DNA of 64,000 nucleotides from Psychrobacter arcticus 273-4 (GCF_000012305.1 NC_007204.1:1922001-1986000); one strand, 5' to 3'; counted from the first letter of the stretch, positions 27,297 to 37,324 are shown. A program made the numbers and translations. The notes: generated by a model not told the origin, from the sequence alone.

Positions 27297-27416
27297 ACTC
27301 TCAACTTAATATGGGCTATCGTAGGCTGGCGCTTTTAGCCCAGTCAATCGTAATAATTTGCCAAAAACGCTGGGCTAAAGCCACAGCCTACGCCAAAAAT
27401 TATGATAGTTGAGAGT
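27297..27416. repeat. 120-bp inverted-repeat element of a second type
   Basis: Outer arms ACTCTCAACT (27297-27306) and AGTTGAGAGT (27407-27416) are perfect. Inner arms of about 22 bases, GTAGGCT...TTAGCCCAG (27321-27343) and CTGGGCTAAA...AGCCTAC (27370-27391), are nearly perfect. The sequence is unrelated to the 138-bp family. It is the main content of the 325-bp gap between the DUF411 and cytochrome genes. Confidence 0.75.
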
Positions 27417-27516
27417 GGGGTATATGATATGTAACTATAAACGTTAAATGCAGCACTGTTTAGTACTGCATTGTTAACAGAAATACGCGTTATGGTGCTT
27501 TTATACATAAAAAGGG

Positions 27517-28155
<639 letters not shown>

Positions 28156-28233
28156 ATATTTTCCTAAAAACTTATTTCCGTTAGTTTCTCTCTGTTGTTA
28201 GAGAGGAGCTATGATTTAACAGAGCTAAAATCT

Positions 28234-28536
28234 TTAAGATTTACTGTCACTAGATTTAATATCACTAGATTTACTGTCACTAGTCACACAATGTTTTTGG
28301 TGCATTTGCTTCATTTTACTCATATTCGCCATCATGGCTTTCATGGCAGTGTCATTCATGTCCATCTTACTATGATCCATTTCCCCCATCATCTGCATAT
28401 GCTTTTGCATTTTTTCACAGTTCATTTTATCTTTTTCAGCATGCATTTTTGGGTCATGAGCCATAGCTGAGGTTGATACAACAAGAGCGATGGCAGTAAT
28501 GGCGATTGATTTAGACAGTGATTTAAATTGCGACAT
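28234..28536 (-). CDS. Small periplasmic Met/His-rich protein
   Basis: A 100-aa protein with a signal peptide ending STSAMA. The mature part has clustered Met, His and Lys (HDPKMHAEKDKMNCEKM, HMQMMGEMDHSKMDM) and two Cys, and ends in a repetitive Ser/Asp/Lys tail (SDSKSSD, IKSSDSKS). It resembles copper-binding periplasmic chaperones in composition only. A CusR/CopR-type palindrome lies 132 bases upstream (28668-28689). It is likely the first gene of the minus-strand copper-induced set. Confidence 0.75.
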   Translation of the reverse strand: MSQFKSLSKSIAITAIALVVSTSAMAHDPKMHAEKDKMNCEKMQKHMQMMGEMDHSKMDMNDTAMKAMMANMSKMKQMHQKHCVTSDSKSSDIKSSDSKS

Positions 28537-28658
28537 GATTAATTCCTATTGATTGGATTAAAGATTTGATTGGATTAAAGATTATTGAATATAAAGTGAT
28601 TAGAGCAACTTTAATAATACATTATTCATTAATAATACATTATTCATTCTGACTGGCA

Positions 28659-28689
28659 GATGACATCAAGATGACAATATTGTCATCTT
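28659..28689. promoter_or_regulatory. CopR/CusR box upstream of the Met/His-rich protein gene
   Basis: A perfect 22-bp palindrome at 28668-28689 has the core ATGACAATATTGTCAT. This fits the known CusR/PcoR box pattern (TGACAA, two bases, TTGTCA). A further AGATGACA at 28659-28666 lies 10-11 bp away in direct orientation. The cognate regulator CopR is encoded at 29340. Confidence 0.7.
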
Positions 28690-28729
28690 CACATCTTTGG
28701 ATTTTAATGCGCAACGTATTCATTTAGTA

Positions 28730-29014
28730 TTACTTATCACTACCATATTTTTTTACAAAATACTTTTCAGATTGCAAATGTTGATCCTGGTGCTGAACCA
28801 GACAAGCGACTCTAGCATCGACATAACCTTTCATTTGCGCGCTAGAAATCTGTGCATCGTTATGATCAGCGCTCTTTGCAAAACTGGTGACAGCATCACA
28901 ACTACTAAGAATAGAAGCATCTAAGTTTGTGGTGTGAGCATTGGCCGCTGACATACCAACTAACATCGATACTGAAAGTAAAGCTGCTTTTTTTAATGAA
29001 CTATAATTTTTCAT
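28730..29014 (-). CDS. Small secreted protein of unknown function
   Basis: The ATG at 29014 is preferred over 29059, because AAAAGG precedes it and a signal peptide (MKNYSSLKKAALLSVSMLVG, cleaved near ANA) follows at once. The 94-aa product has two cysteines (SSCDAVTSF and VACLVQHQ) and a Gln/His-rich C-terminal helix. I recognise no family. It is divergent from copR with a shared regulatory region, so copper control is likely. Confidence 0.68.
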   Translation of the reverse strand: MKNYSSLKKAALLSVSMLVGMSAANAHTTNLDASILSSCDAVTSFAKSADHNDAQISSAQMKGYVDARVACLVQHQDQHLQSEKYFVKKYGSDK

Positions 29015-29135
29015 ATAAGACCTTTTAAAGACAAATAATAAACCATGTAAGTAAGACAATCGCTTAACTCATAGAAGCGGTCTGTATCAGAGACAAGCCT
29101 CTATGTGGCGTTGATTCAGAATACTAAATGGTGGC

Positions 29136-29203
29136 TGACAGCTAGATGACATGGACATGACATGTTTGTTAGAAACAAAATAATATTGTCATCTCCTTGT
29201 CAT
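29136..29203. promoter_or_regulatory. Phased CopR half-sites in the divergent copR region
   Basis: TGACA occurs at 29136, 29147 and 29158, three direct half-sites 11 bp apart. TTGTCAT occurs at 29186 and 29197, again 11 bp apart in the opposite sense. One-turn phasing is usual for OmpR-family dimers. The site lies between the small secreted protein gene (minus) and copR (plus). Confidence 0.6.
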
Positions 29204-29339
29204 TAAAACCAAATACCAGCATCTACCTCTATCCAGAGAGCGCCGTTATAACAGAGGTTCTTGATAAACTTAAGGACGATAAGCTAACAACGTTAGTGAT
29301 ATGCTATCGACAACTATAATGATATGAAGTGGAGTGACT

Positions 29340-30056
29340 ATGAAGGTGCTGTTAGTAGAAGACGAACAAAAACTTGGAGAATATATAAAAAAAGGCTTAA
29401 CTGAGACCGGCTTTATCGTGGATCATCACATGACTGGTTTAGATGGTTATCATGCATTAATGACTGAAGAATTTAGTGTGGTGCTGATGGATGTGATGCT
29501 ACCTGACGTCAGTGGCTTTGAGCTGGTACAGCGCTACCGTGCCGCTGGGAAGCATACGCCTGTTTTGTTTTTAACAGCTAAAGATGATTTAAGCGATCGG
29601 ATTAAAGGTATTGAAATTGGTGGCGATGATTATCTAACCAAGCCTTTTGCTTTTGCTGAGCTGATTGTCAGAATAAAAAACCTGTTACGCCGTGCCAATC
29701 AATCGGACTATAAAAGCACGGTCATACATATAGCTGATCTAAAAATGGATATTGCCAAACGCACCGTCTATAGAGGTGAAACCCCCATCAAATTGACTGC
29801 CAAAGAGTTTACTTTATTACAGCTTTTCTTAGAACGTCAAGGTGAGGTACTGCCACGAACTGTGATTGCCTCGCAAGTATGGGATATAAACTTTGACAGT
29901 GATACGAATATCATTGACGTTGCTATAAGACGTTTACGGATCAAAATCGACGACGGCTTTGATATAAAGCTGATTCACACGGTACGCGGGATGGGCTACA
30001 GGTTAGAGAACAGTAGCATGGGCGACGATGGCATTAACAAAGACGATCTGATATAA
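29340..30056 (+). CDS. copR: Copper-responsive response regulator CopR (OmpR family)
   Basis: A 238-aa regulator with an N-terminal receiver domain (acidic pair Glu7-Asp8, phosphoacceptor Asp51 in LMDVMLPD, Lys in YLTKPFAFAEL) and a C-terminal winged helix (TAKEFTLLQLFLERQGEV, RRLRIKIDD, HTVRGMGYRLE). The ATG at 29340, with GGAG five bases before it, is chosen over the GTG at 29334. One base separates its stop from the copS start, so the two genes are co-transcribed. CopR/CusR/PcoR are the closest relatives. Confidence 0.93.
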   Translation: MKVLLVEDEQKLGEYIKKGLTETGFIVDHHMTGLDGYHALMTEEFSVVLMDVMLPDVSGFELVQRYRAAGKHTPVLFLTAKDDLSDRIKGIEIGGDDYLTKPFAFAELIVRIKNLLRRANQSDYKSTVIHIADLKMDIAKRTVYRGETPIKLTAKEFTLLQLFLERQGEVLPRTVIASQVWDINFDSDTNIIDVAIRRLRIKIDDGFDIKLIHTVRGMGYRLENSSMGDDGINKDDLI

Positions 30057-30057
30057 A

Positions 30058-31545
30058 ATGAGATATAAATTCAAGAATCGACGCTGGTCCCTTTTATGGC
30101 GCACTGTTTTTTTACTGACAATATTTGTTGTCATCTCTCAAGTCATTATTTATATATGGGTTCAGCGCTCTGTTAATGGCCACTTTGAGCAAATGGACTC
30201 AGAAATTATCACTCATGCCGCGTTTAATCTGCGCAAACGTATGATTGCCTTGGACGAACAAATAGAGCCACTAACAGCTTCAAAGTCCCAATCACTAATT
30301 GATGCCAATCACCTGCATTCTTCCTGGTTAGATTATGATTTAAAAACGCTAATATCAGACAAAAACGGAAATTTATTGTCTAGCGACCTCAGTAATTCCA
30401 TCGATGATCTACCGACCGATTTTAGCTTGTTACAACTACGGCAGGACTATCGCGATCAGCAGTTTATGATCAAAATCAATAGTAGACATTATCGAGCGAT
30501 GGTCATTGCAAACCACGAGGCTTTGGCACTTATTGCGCTGCCTATCGATGTTCATCATCAGTATCTCATGCAGTTTAACCGTCAACTGAGTATGATACTG
30601 ATTGCGATCACACTATTACTGGTGTCAATCGCGGCATTAAGTGTCTATTGGGGGTTTGCGCCACTAGCTACTATTGTCCAAAAAATGAAGAGTATTAATC
30701 CTGAACAGCTACATGAAAGAGTGGTGGTCGGGAATATGCCCTTAGAGCTACGACCATTGGCTGAGTCTTATAACTTAATGATGGAGAAGCTGGAAAGTAA
30801 TTTTGAATCGTTATCGCGCTTTTCAGACAATATTGCCCATGAGCTACGTACTCCGCTAGCGACGCTTGGCACTCAAACCCAAGTGATGTTAAGTACGCCT
30901 AGAGCAAGCAATGAATATGTTGAACAGCTGCACCATCAGCATGACACCCTTGAGCAGTTATCTACTCTGATTAATAACATGTTGCTGCTGGCAAAGACAC
31001 AAAAGGGGCTGTCTGCCTCACAGCTCAATCGGATTGATACTGAGTCAATGTTCACTAAGCTCATTGATTACTATGAGCTAATAGCAGAAGATCGGAATAT
31101 ATCTTTTGAAAAGACGGGCAACTTCCAGGCCGTGCTAGGAGATGAAGGCTTGTTGCAAAGACTGTTCGCTAATCTCATGTCAAATGCCGTTTATTATACC
31201 GCTAGTGATAGTGTGATCGCTATTGAAGCCTCTAATATTGAGATAGCCACTGTCAATCATACGGTCACGAGTGGTAAGCAAGATATAAGATCATCTGTGT
31301 TAAAGCCTGCCTCTTTTAAGGTAGTGATCACTAATCGCTTGGATCAGCCATTGACTCAAGTAGAGGCCGATAAACTGTTTGAGCGTTTTTATCGTCATGA
31401 TAGAACGAATACGATGTATTCGGGAACAGGCTTAGGCTTATCCATCGTGCAAGCTATCACCAATGCCCATAATGGCAAGGTGAGCATTACTATCAAAGAT
31501 GAGTATTGCTTTCAAGTCAGTGTCGAGCTGATGATGGCTAGATAA
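30058..31545 (+). CDS. copS: Copper-sensing histidine kinase CopS
   Basis: A 495-aa heavy-metal sensor kinase. TM1 is about 14-35, then a periplasmic sensor domain 36-175 with scattered His and Met, TM2 about 178-200, HAMP, HisKA with His261 in AHELRTPLATL, and a HATPase domain with NLMSNAVYYT and YSGTGLGLSIV. The order fits CusS/PcoS. It lies directly after copR. No terminator is seen; diverged and intact repeat elements follow. Confidence 0.92.
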   Translation: MRYKFKNRRWSLLWRTVFLLTIFVVISQVIIYIWVQRSVNGHFEQMDSEIITHAAFNLRKRMIALDEQIEPLTASKSQSLIDANHLHSSWLDYDLKTLISDKNGNLLSSDLSNSIDDLPTDFSLLQLRQDYRDQQFMIKINSRHYRAMVIANHEALALIALPIDVHHQYLMQFNRQLSMILIAITLLLVSIAALSVYWGFAPLATIVQKMKSINPEQLHERVVVGNMPLELRPLAESYNLMMEKLESNFESLSRFSDNIAHELRTPLATLGTQTQVMLSTPRASNEYVEQLHHQHDTLEQLSTLINNMLLLAKTQKGLSASQLNRIDTESMFTKLIDYYELIAEDRNISFEKTGNFQAVLGDEGLLQRLFANLMSNAVYYTASDSVIAIEASNIEIATVNHTVTSGKQDIRSSVLKPASFKVVITNRLDQPLTQVEADKLFERFYRHDRTNTMYSGTGLGLSIVQAITNAHNGKVSITIKDEYCFQVSVELMMAR

Positions 31546-31596
31546 CTCCCTCCCCTATCTAACGTTTAGAAAATCCTGATAAAGATGTCAAACTCT

Positions 31597-31681
31597 AACT
31601 CTGTGATAGCAGTAAGCAAGAGGATTTTATACCAGTCGCACCTCTTTAATAACGTATCGATTTTATTTTGAACTGCCTATA
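31597..31681 (+). repeat. Diverged relative of the 138-bp element
   Basis: The right half can be aligned by eye with the 138-bp element: AGTAAGCAAGAGGATTTTAT corresponds to its AGCAAGCAAGAAAAATTTGC, and CGTATCGATTTTATTTTGAA to its TGTATCGATATTACTTTTCA. The left half is decayed and its border uncertain. Shares 45-50 bases with 58342-58392. Confidence 0.5.
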
Positions 31682-31735
31682 CAATCTCTATTTGAACTAC
31701 CTATACAATCTCTAATAGTCATAAAGTATGTGAGC

Positions 31736-31873
31736 TATAGTCGGTGAAAAGTAATATCGATACAACACGTACTACTGGTGCAAATTTTTCTTGCTTGCTG
31801 TGCCTACGCAGACAGAGGCTGCAAAAAATTTACACCAGCAATACGGTAGCGACTGTAAAGTATTTCAACTATA
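31736..31873 (-). repeat. 138-bp inverted-repeat element, copy 7
   Basis: Inverted orientation. It lies between copS and the end of the type I secretion operon. Confidence 0.9.
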
Positions 31874-31959
31874 GATCCATTAAAAATAGACGGAATACAA
31901 GGATAAAAAGCAATGCGCTTGCCCCCAACTAAATCCACATCATTAATCAATACTTGTTT

Positions 31960-33129
31960 TTAACGCTCACCCATTCCTTCTGATAAAGTCTTCGTAATAG
32001 GCTTGGTTAGGTAAGACAATACTGTCCGCTCCATGGCTTTAATGTCGACAGAAGCAGTCATACCAGGTTTGATGACTATGCTATCCTCTCTACCCTTAAA
32101 CTCAGCACCGGTAATAATAATTAACACTCGATAATAAGGCTCCTCTCCTTTCGGTGTTTGCTCCATCAAGGTATCTGGGCTGATATAGCTCACTGTGCCA
32201 TTCATTGCGCCAAAGATTGAATAGTCGTAAGCATCAAGCTTCACGGTGGCTTTCTGACCTTCTTTGACATAAGCAATATCCGCAGGACTTACCTTTGCAT
32301 CAATGATCAAATCGCTACTCGTCGGTAGTATTTGCAATATAACTTCGCCAGGCTTAACGACACCGCCGATAGTGGTCACGTTGATATTTTTAATTTTGCC
32401 ATCTGTCGGCGACATCAATCGTTTTTCTTCTAAGACGTGTACACGATCTCGAAGTTGCTCAAGCTCAGTGTCTAGCTCTTCTTGCGCCTTGGTCATTTCT
32501 GCTTGCGCTTCTTCAAAATATTTATTTCGCTTATTATTAATTTGCGCTTCAATATCAGCCACTTGACGGTGCAATTTAATCACATCTGCTTGACTGACAT
32601 CGCCATATTCTAATAACGGCTCATTCATGCTCAACTCTTTTTCTGCCAGCACCAGCATGACTTCAAGAGAAGACACTTCCTCATTGATGGCTTGCCGGCG
32701 GCGATTATAAAGTGCGGTTTGGTTTTGGACGTATTCAGGATAATTTTTAACATCTTTAGTGAAAACCAAAGGCTTCTCAAAAATTTCCGCATTTAGTCGA
32801 GCCAGCTTGGCCTTTAGTGCCGCTGTGTTAGAGGCAGAGTTATCTAAAGCTGCTTTGGCTCGCTCTTCTTCTAAGACCACAAGCAGCTGTCCGGCCTTCA
32901 CTTCCTGTCCTTCAGTAACTGCAAGCTCTGTCAGGACACCGCCTTCTGGGGCTTGAATCTCTTGAGTTCGAGCACTGGCAATCACAGTGGCTTTTGCACG
33001 AGTAACCTGATCGATTTTGGCAAAAGAAGCCCATACGAGCAAGACCACGATGCCGATTAATCCGATCCAAATACTCAATCTTGAGCGACCCACTTTAATG
33101 GTGGTGGGCGTATATTTATAGTCTGACAT
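31960..33129 (-). CDS. Type I secretion periplasmic adaptor, HlyD family (LapC-like)
   Basis: A 389-aa membrane-fusion protein with one N-terminal TM segment (about residues 19-38). Then come ATVIASARTQEIQAPEGGVL, a long coiled coil of about residues 90-240, and the second half of the lipoyl-like domain (RLMSPTDGKIKNINV, GGVVKPGEVILQILP). The last conserved part is GMTASVDIKAMERTVLSYL. It is the third gene of the secretion set, 11 bases after the ABC transporter gene, and would connect that transporter to the TolC-like channel for export of the giant adhesin. Confidence 0.93.
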   Translation of the reverse strand: MSDYKYTPTTIKVGRSRLSIWIGLIGIVVLLVWASFAKIDQVTRAKATVIASARTQEIQAPEGGVLTELAVTEGQEVKAGQLLVVLEEERAKAALDNSASNTAALKAKLARLNAEIFEKPLVFTKDVKNYPEYVQNQTALYNRRRQAINEEVSSLEVMLVLAEKELSMNEPLLEYGDVSQADVIKLHRQVADIEAQINNKRNKYFEEAQAEMTKAQEELDTELEQLRDRVHVLEEKRLMSPTDGKIKNINVTTIGGVVKPGEVILQILPTSSDLIIDAKVSPADIAYVKEGQKATVKLDAYDYSIFGAMNGTVSYISPDTLMEQTPKGEEPYYRVLIIITGAEFKGREDSIVIKPGMTASVDIKAMERTVLSYLTKPITKTLSEGMGER

Positions 33130-33140
33130 ACCTACTTACC

Positions 33141-35405
33141 TTAAGCGTCTGTGAGCGTTTTAGTGATGATAGGCTTCGCTATACTTTTAGAATTTTGCGA
33201 TTGTGCAGGCGGATTTTTAGCTTGCTCATTTTTCATTAATTCATCAAGTACTGCTTGCTTTGGACCATCGATAATGATGCGTTGATTGTCCATAATAATA
33301 AGTCTATCAGCCAACTCTAATAATGCAGTTTTATGAGTTGAGACGATAAAAGTTTGACCTTCTGTCAGTTCCTGCTTGAGTATTTGAAGACAGCGCTGTT
33401 CTTGCCTATTGTCCATAGAGGCAGTGGGCTCATCGAGTAAAAATACATTTGGCTTAGTCAATAATAAACGCGTGAAAGCAACAAGTTGTTTCTGCCCTCC
33501 GGACAGTCCGCGTCCACCTTCGCTAATAGGCAGATCAAGACCACTAGAATGGCTAGAGACCAAATTTATCAGTCCAGTCTTGATCAGCACCTCTTGCATC
33601 ACATCATCATTAGGCGCTGCCATTCCTATCAGTAAGTTCTCTCTCAGCGTTCCTTGAAATAAACGATGATCTTGTTGTAGATAACCCAAACGCTCACTTA
33701 ATGTCTCGCGACTGATCTGATGAATATCAAGACCATCTAACAAGACCCGTCCTTTAGTAGGTGCATATAATCCAGCGAGTATCTTAAGTAATGTAGACTT
33801 GCCTGAGCCGATAGGTCCTAGAATGGCAATACGCTCCCCTGGACGAATCGTTAATTTTTTAATATCTATAGCAGCTCTATCATTACCTTGATAATTAAAT
33901 ACTAAGTTTTCACATTGATAAAAACCATTAATACGACTGGGTGACAGTGGGTAAGCAACGCCATGATTGTCCTGCTCTAATGAAAACAAAGTTTCAATAT
34001 TGAGCTTAGCGGCCTTGGCATGTGAATATTGGACCAACAGATTAGGCAGCATCATAACGGGGGCTAACACCCTACCACCCAATATCGAGCAGGCAATCAG
34101 TCCACCCATTGTCATATCACCGCTGATCACCACAAATGACCCTACAATCACAATCCCAACATAGCTAATCTGTTGCAGCATCTGTGTAAAATAGGTCAAA
34201 TTATCGTTGGTGTGCTTCATGTCTAAATCGTTTTTGATAGTGACCTTCATCACATCCAGCCAACGTGATAAGAATTTCCAACTTCCTGCTCCCGCTTTGA
34301 TGGTTTCAACGCCCTCAACAGCTTCGACCAACAGACCCGTCTTATAGTAAGAGGCAGTAGCACCTTCAGCAGCAATCGCATCAATACGCTTACGAGCGAA
34401 CAATCCCATAGCGATAGCAATCACAGCTGCAATGACAGGAACGACCGCCACTAATGGTGACCCAATAAAAGCAACTAAAGAGATAAAAATAATGGTCATG
34501 GGTAAATCGACCAATCCAAACAAGGTACTGGCCGTAAAAAAGCTACGTACTTGCTCGTAACCACGCAATTGCGCAGCCATAGAGCCTACTGAGCCTGGCA
34601 TCTGATCTATACGGACTTTCAGCAGACGTTGAAACACCTCACGGGACAAGTATTGATCCAATCCCACAACGACTTTGTCCATAATTCTCGACCGTGAGAA
34701 CTTCATAAACGCTTCAAAAAGGATAACGAGAAAGACACCACTGGCCAAAATAATGAGCGTATATTCACTGCGAGTAGGTATGACTCGATCATAAACCTGC
34801 ATAGAGAACAACGACACTGCCAATGCCAACATATTAATCAAGAAGGTGGCCAGAACAGCTTCGAAAAGAACGCCTTTATAGTTGCCTAAATCAGACCTCA
34901 ATAAGTCCGTAAAAGAGGATTTACGTTTTTGAATATGTTCATCACTAAGGTGAATCCTTAGAACCAATGTCAGCTCATCAGTACGCGTATAAATATGGTT
35001 TTTCTCTTGTCTGAAATTCCAGCTTTTTTGCGGCGTTTGACTGTCGATCACACCCCAGCCCATATCTGAGCGATAGGCCAATAAAGGTAAAAAGGCCGCG
35101 TCTGGCTGCTCTAGTATTTCTGGCGTCTTATCTATTCCCATATCTTTTAATACAGCAACGACGCTACCAAGCTCATTAATGACTTGACCTGTATCATTGG
35201 CTGACCTGCCATCATAGCGGGTGACCACTTCCTGCAAACGCACATTGTCTATCGGATAGCCTTGCTGGCTCAATAAGTGCCTAATGGCATCAGCCAAAGT
35301 CTGTATCAACTCAGATGACGTCAACACTTGATCCGCCATATTGCTCATCTGGTTACTCTCTAAATCTGCGGTTGTCAGCTTAAATTCTTCACTCATATCA
35401 GTCAC
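33141..35405 (-). CDS. Type I secretion ABC transporter/permease (LapB-like)
   Basis: A 754-aa exporter. The first 150 residues resemble a C39-peptidase-like domain but lack the catalytic Cys, so they bind rather than cut the substrate. A six-TM domain follows (about 190-480). The ATPase domain has Walker A GPIGSGKSTL (530-539), signature LSGGQ (634-638) and Walker B VFLLDEPT ending in Glu659. A C-terminal tail is rich in Lys, Ser and Pro. It overlaps the upstream TolC-like gene by 4 bases. Adhesin substrates of LapB-type exporters are not cleaved at a double-Gly leader, matching the adhesin here. Confidence 0.94.
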   Translation of the reverse strand: MTDMSEEFKLTTADLESNQMSNMADQVLTSSELIQTLADAIRHLLSQQGYPIDNVRLQEVVTRYDGRSANDTGQVINELGSVVAVLKDMGIDKTPEILEQPDAAFLPLLAYRSDMGWGVIDSQTPQKSWNFRQEKNHIYTRTDELTLVLRIHLSDEHIQKRKSSFTDLLRSDLGNYKGVLFEAVLATFLINMLALAVSLFSMQVYDRVIPTRSEYTLIILASGVFLVILFEAFMKFSRSRIMDKVVVGLDQYLSREVFQRLLKVRIDQMPGSVGSMAAQLRGYEQVRSFFTASTLFGLVDLPMTIIFISLVAFIGSPLVAVVPVIAAVIAIAMGLFARKRIDAIAAEGATASYYKTGLLVEAVEGVETIKAGAGSWKFLSRWLDVMKVTIKNDLDMKHTNDNLTYFTQMLQQISYVGIVIVGSFVVISGDMTMGGLIACSILGGRVLAPVMMLPNLLVQYSHAKAAKLNIETLFSLEQDNHGVAYPLSPSRINGFYQCENLVFNYQGNDRAAIDIKKLTIRPGERIAILGPIGSGKSTLLKILAGLYAPTKGRVLLDGLDIHQISRETLSERLGYLQQDHRLFQGTLRENLLIGMAAPNDDVMQEVLIKTGLINLVSSHSSGLDLPISEGGRGLSGGQKQLVAFTRLLLTKPNVFLLDEPTASMDNRQEQRCLQILKQELTEGQTFIVSTHKTALLELADRLIIMDNQRIIIDGPKQAVLDELMKNEQAKNPPAQSQNSKSIAKPIITKTLTDA

Positions 35406-36946
35406 TTCTTCAGTTCTATCATAGTATTCTGATCAACGATGGGCGTGACACTATAATCTTCGTTTAGCATAATAAAATTACCATTATTAAGACTGTCTTC
35501 TACATTGTCAGGTAATCTTATTTCCAAATAATCCTCTTCTACCACCGGTACATAACCCATGCTCTTGGCGGATTTTTTTACTTCTTGATTATTGATCCAC
35601 TTTTTTACTGGATCCAATGGCTTAAATAATGTCACTGGCTCACGATTGTGTCCATACTGTTGCCACGGCATACTGCCAAAATCTACTTGGAGACGATAAA
35701 ACGCCCCTAACATATCTGCTCGCGTCTGCACTAGCTGTACTTGATATTCATTGTGCTCACGAACGGCATTTAGCACCTCTAACCATGATTTACGTCCAGC
35801 AATAAACTGACGACGATAAGAGCTGACGACAATCTGCGCCCCCGCTACCGCTGCCACTAACGAGGTTTCGCGATCTCTAGCACTAACAAACTGCTGATAC
35901 TGCACCTGAACATTCTCTATGACGCGTCGACGTGCCGCTTCTTGGGTCTGTACCAAGCTACTCACTTGCGCCTGCGAGGCACGTGCCAACGCTAGGTTAG
36001 AAAACCCTGCGCCAGGCGCGTAACTTAATCCTAATGAGAACTTGCCTTTATTTTCGTTGTCTTCGTGATAGTAAGCGTGCTCGTATTGAGCATAAACGGT
36101 AGGATATTTAGAGGCTTGTTGGGCTTCAACACCTTGTTTTGCCGACTCAATTTGAAAATGCTCTTTTACCACGGTGGGATTATAAAAACCGGCTTGCTCA
36201 AATGCCATGCGCTCAAAATTGGTAGATTGTTGTTTGGCTTGATTTACGAGTGCTTTGATATTAGGTAAGCTCATCACACTATTACGTGACAGAGGCTCGC
36301 CAACAATTTGCTCAAGGCGCGCAGCCGCGATGCGTTGCTGCTCCACTGCCGCTTGATAGGCATTTTGCTCTTGCAAAATACGGTTGGTCACTAAATCAAG
36401 CTCGATACGAGCAGAGACACCTTGATTGACACGGCGCTGCATCATGGCTTCAAATTCATTGAGCTCTTTTAAACCATCGATATGAACGCTTTGTTTGGCA
36501 ATGGCTTGGATATAAGCCTGCCAAGCATCAATAGCGGTCTTTGCGACAAGATTTTGCTGCTCATAAATATACTCGACTGCAGCTTTGTCATCAAATATGG
36601 CTTGATTGACATCAGCAGTGAGCTTACCGCCTGTCCATAATGGCTGGCGAATGGTGACTTGTGAGACAAAATCATTGTCTCTATCATAGCCCGAGCTTAC
36701 GCTTGGGGTTGGTAGCAGATTCAATTTTGCCGCATTGATACCTTCAGTAGTTGCCTGTTGACTGGCACGAGCTGATCCAACTAAAGGATGAGTTTGAACT
36801 GCATATGTAATCAAGGTATTGATTTGCATATCTTTTACTGCAGCTTGCGTATTTATAGCAAAACACATCGTCGCAACTAAGATTGTTATGTGACTGTATG
36901 GTATATAGCTATAAGATAGAGTTTTTTGGTGTGATAGTTTTTTCAT
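35402..36946 (-). CDS. Type I secretion outer-membrane channel, TolC family (LapE-like)
   Basis: A 514-aa protein with a signal peptide ending NTQAA. It has two OEP repeats with INTLITYAVQTHPLVGSARA, RQPLWTGGKLTADV, LSLGYAPGAGFSNL and GRKSWLEVLNAVREHNEYQ, the last typical of TolC channels for type I secretion. A C-terminal stretch of about 90 residues beyond the channel is acidic. It overlaps the ABC transporter gene by 4 bases. Confidence 0.92.
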   Translation of the reverse strand: MKKLSHQKTLSYSYIPYSHITILVATMCFAINTQAAVKDMQINTLITYAVQTHPLVGSARASQQATTEGINAAKLNLLPTPSVSSGYDRDNDFVSQVTIRQPLWTGGKLTADVNQAIFDDKAAVEYIYEQQNLVAKTAIDAWQAYIQAIAKQSVHIDGLKELNEFEAMMQRRVNQGVSARIELDLVTNRILQEQNAYQAAVEQQRIAAARLEQIVGEPLSRNSVMSLPNIKALVNQAKQQSTNFERMAFEQAGFYNPTVVKEHFQIESAKQGVEAQQASKYPTVYAQYEHAYYHEDNENKGKFSLGLSYAPGAGFSNLALARASQAQVSSLVQTQEAARRRVIENVQVQYQQFVSARDRETSLVAAVAGAQIVVSSYRRQFIAGRKSWLEVLNAVREHNEYQVQLVQTRADMLGAFYRLQVDFGSMPWQQYGHNREPVTLFKPLDPVKKWINNQEVKKSAKSMGYVPVVEEDYLEIRLPDNVEDSLNNGNFIMLNEDYSVTPIVDQNTMIELKK

Positions 36947-37097
36947 ATTAAACTTCAGTAATTAGACCTATAAATATAGTTATATTAATTTCTTGATTTT
37001 TGTGTGCTAAACATTACTCATTAATCTCATTATAAAAATATTAGTTTACAGATTAACACATGAAGTGCAATACCAAATGCGAGGTAAAAACAAGACC
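36947..37097. other. Gap between the adhesin and the TolC-like gene (left part)
   Basis: AT-rich non-coding DNA with the probable promoter of the secretion genes on the minus strand. The rest of the 378-bp gap holds a 138-bp element and the adhesin terminator. Confidence 0.4.
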
Positions 37098-37235
37098 TAT
37101 AGTTGAAATACTTTAAAGTCGCTACCGTATTGCTGGTGTAAATTTTTTGCAGCCTCTGTCTGCGTAGGCACAGCAAGCAAGAAAAATTTGCACCAGCAAT
37201 ACGTGTTGTATCGATATTACTTTTCACCGACTATA
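37098..37235 (+). repeat. 138-bp inverted-repeat element, copy 8
   Basis: Same orientation as copy 1. It lies between the adhesin terminator and the start of the TolC-like gene, so it separates the adhesin from its exporter genes. Confidence 0.9.
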
Positions 37236-37279
37236 TAAAGCTTATTAACTAGATCTTAGAATAATTAGGTAGATAGTAT

Positions 37280-37308
37280 AAAAAACGCCTCCATTTCGAA
37301 AGCGTTTT
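37280..37308 (-). terminator. Terminator of the giant adhesin gene
   Basis: On the minus strand AAAACGC pairs with GCGTTTT and is followed by a T-run. It starts 17 bases past the stop codon. Confidence 0.75.
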
Positions 37309-37324
37309 AAAGAGTCAAACAAGA

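Noticed and set aside
29334..29339. GTG at 29334 as the copR start
   Set aside because: The ATG two codons later has GGAG at a normal distance and gives the usual MKVLLVEDE N-terminus.
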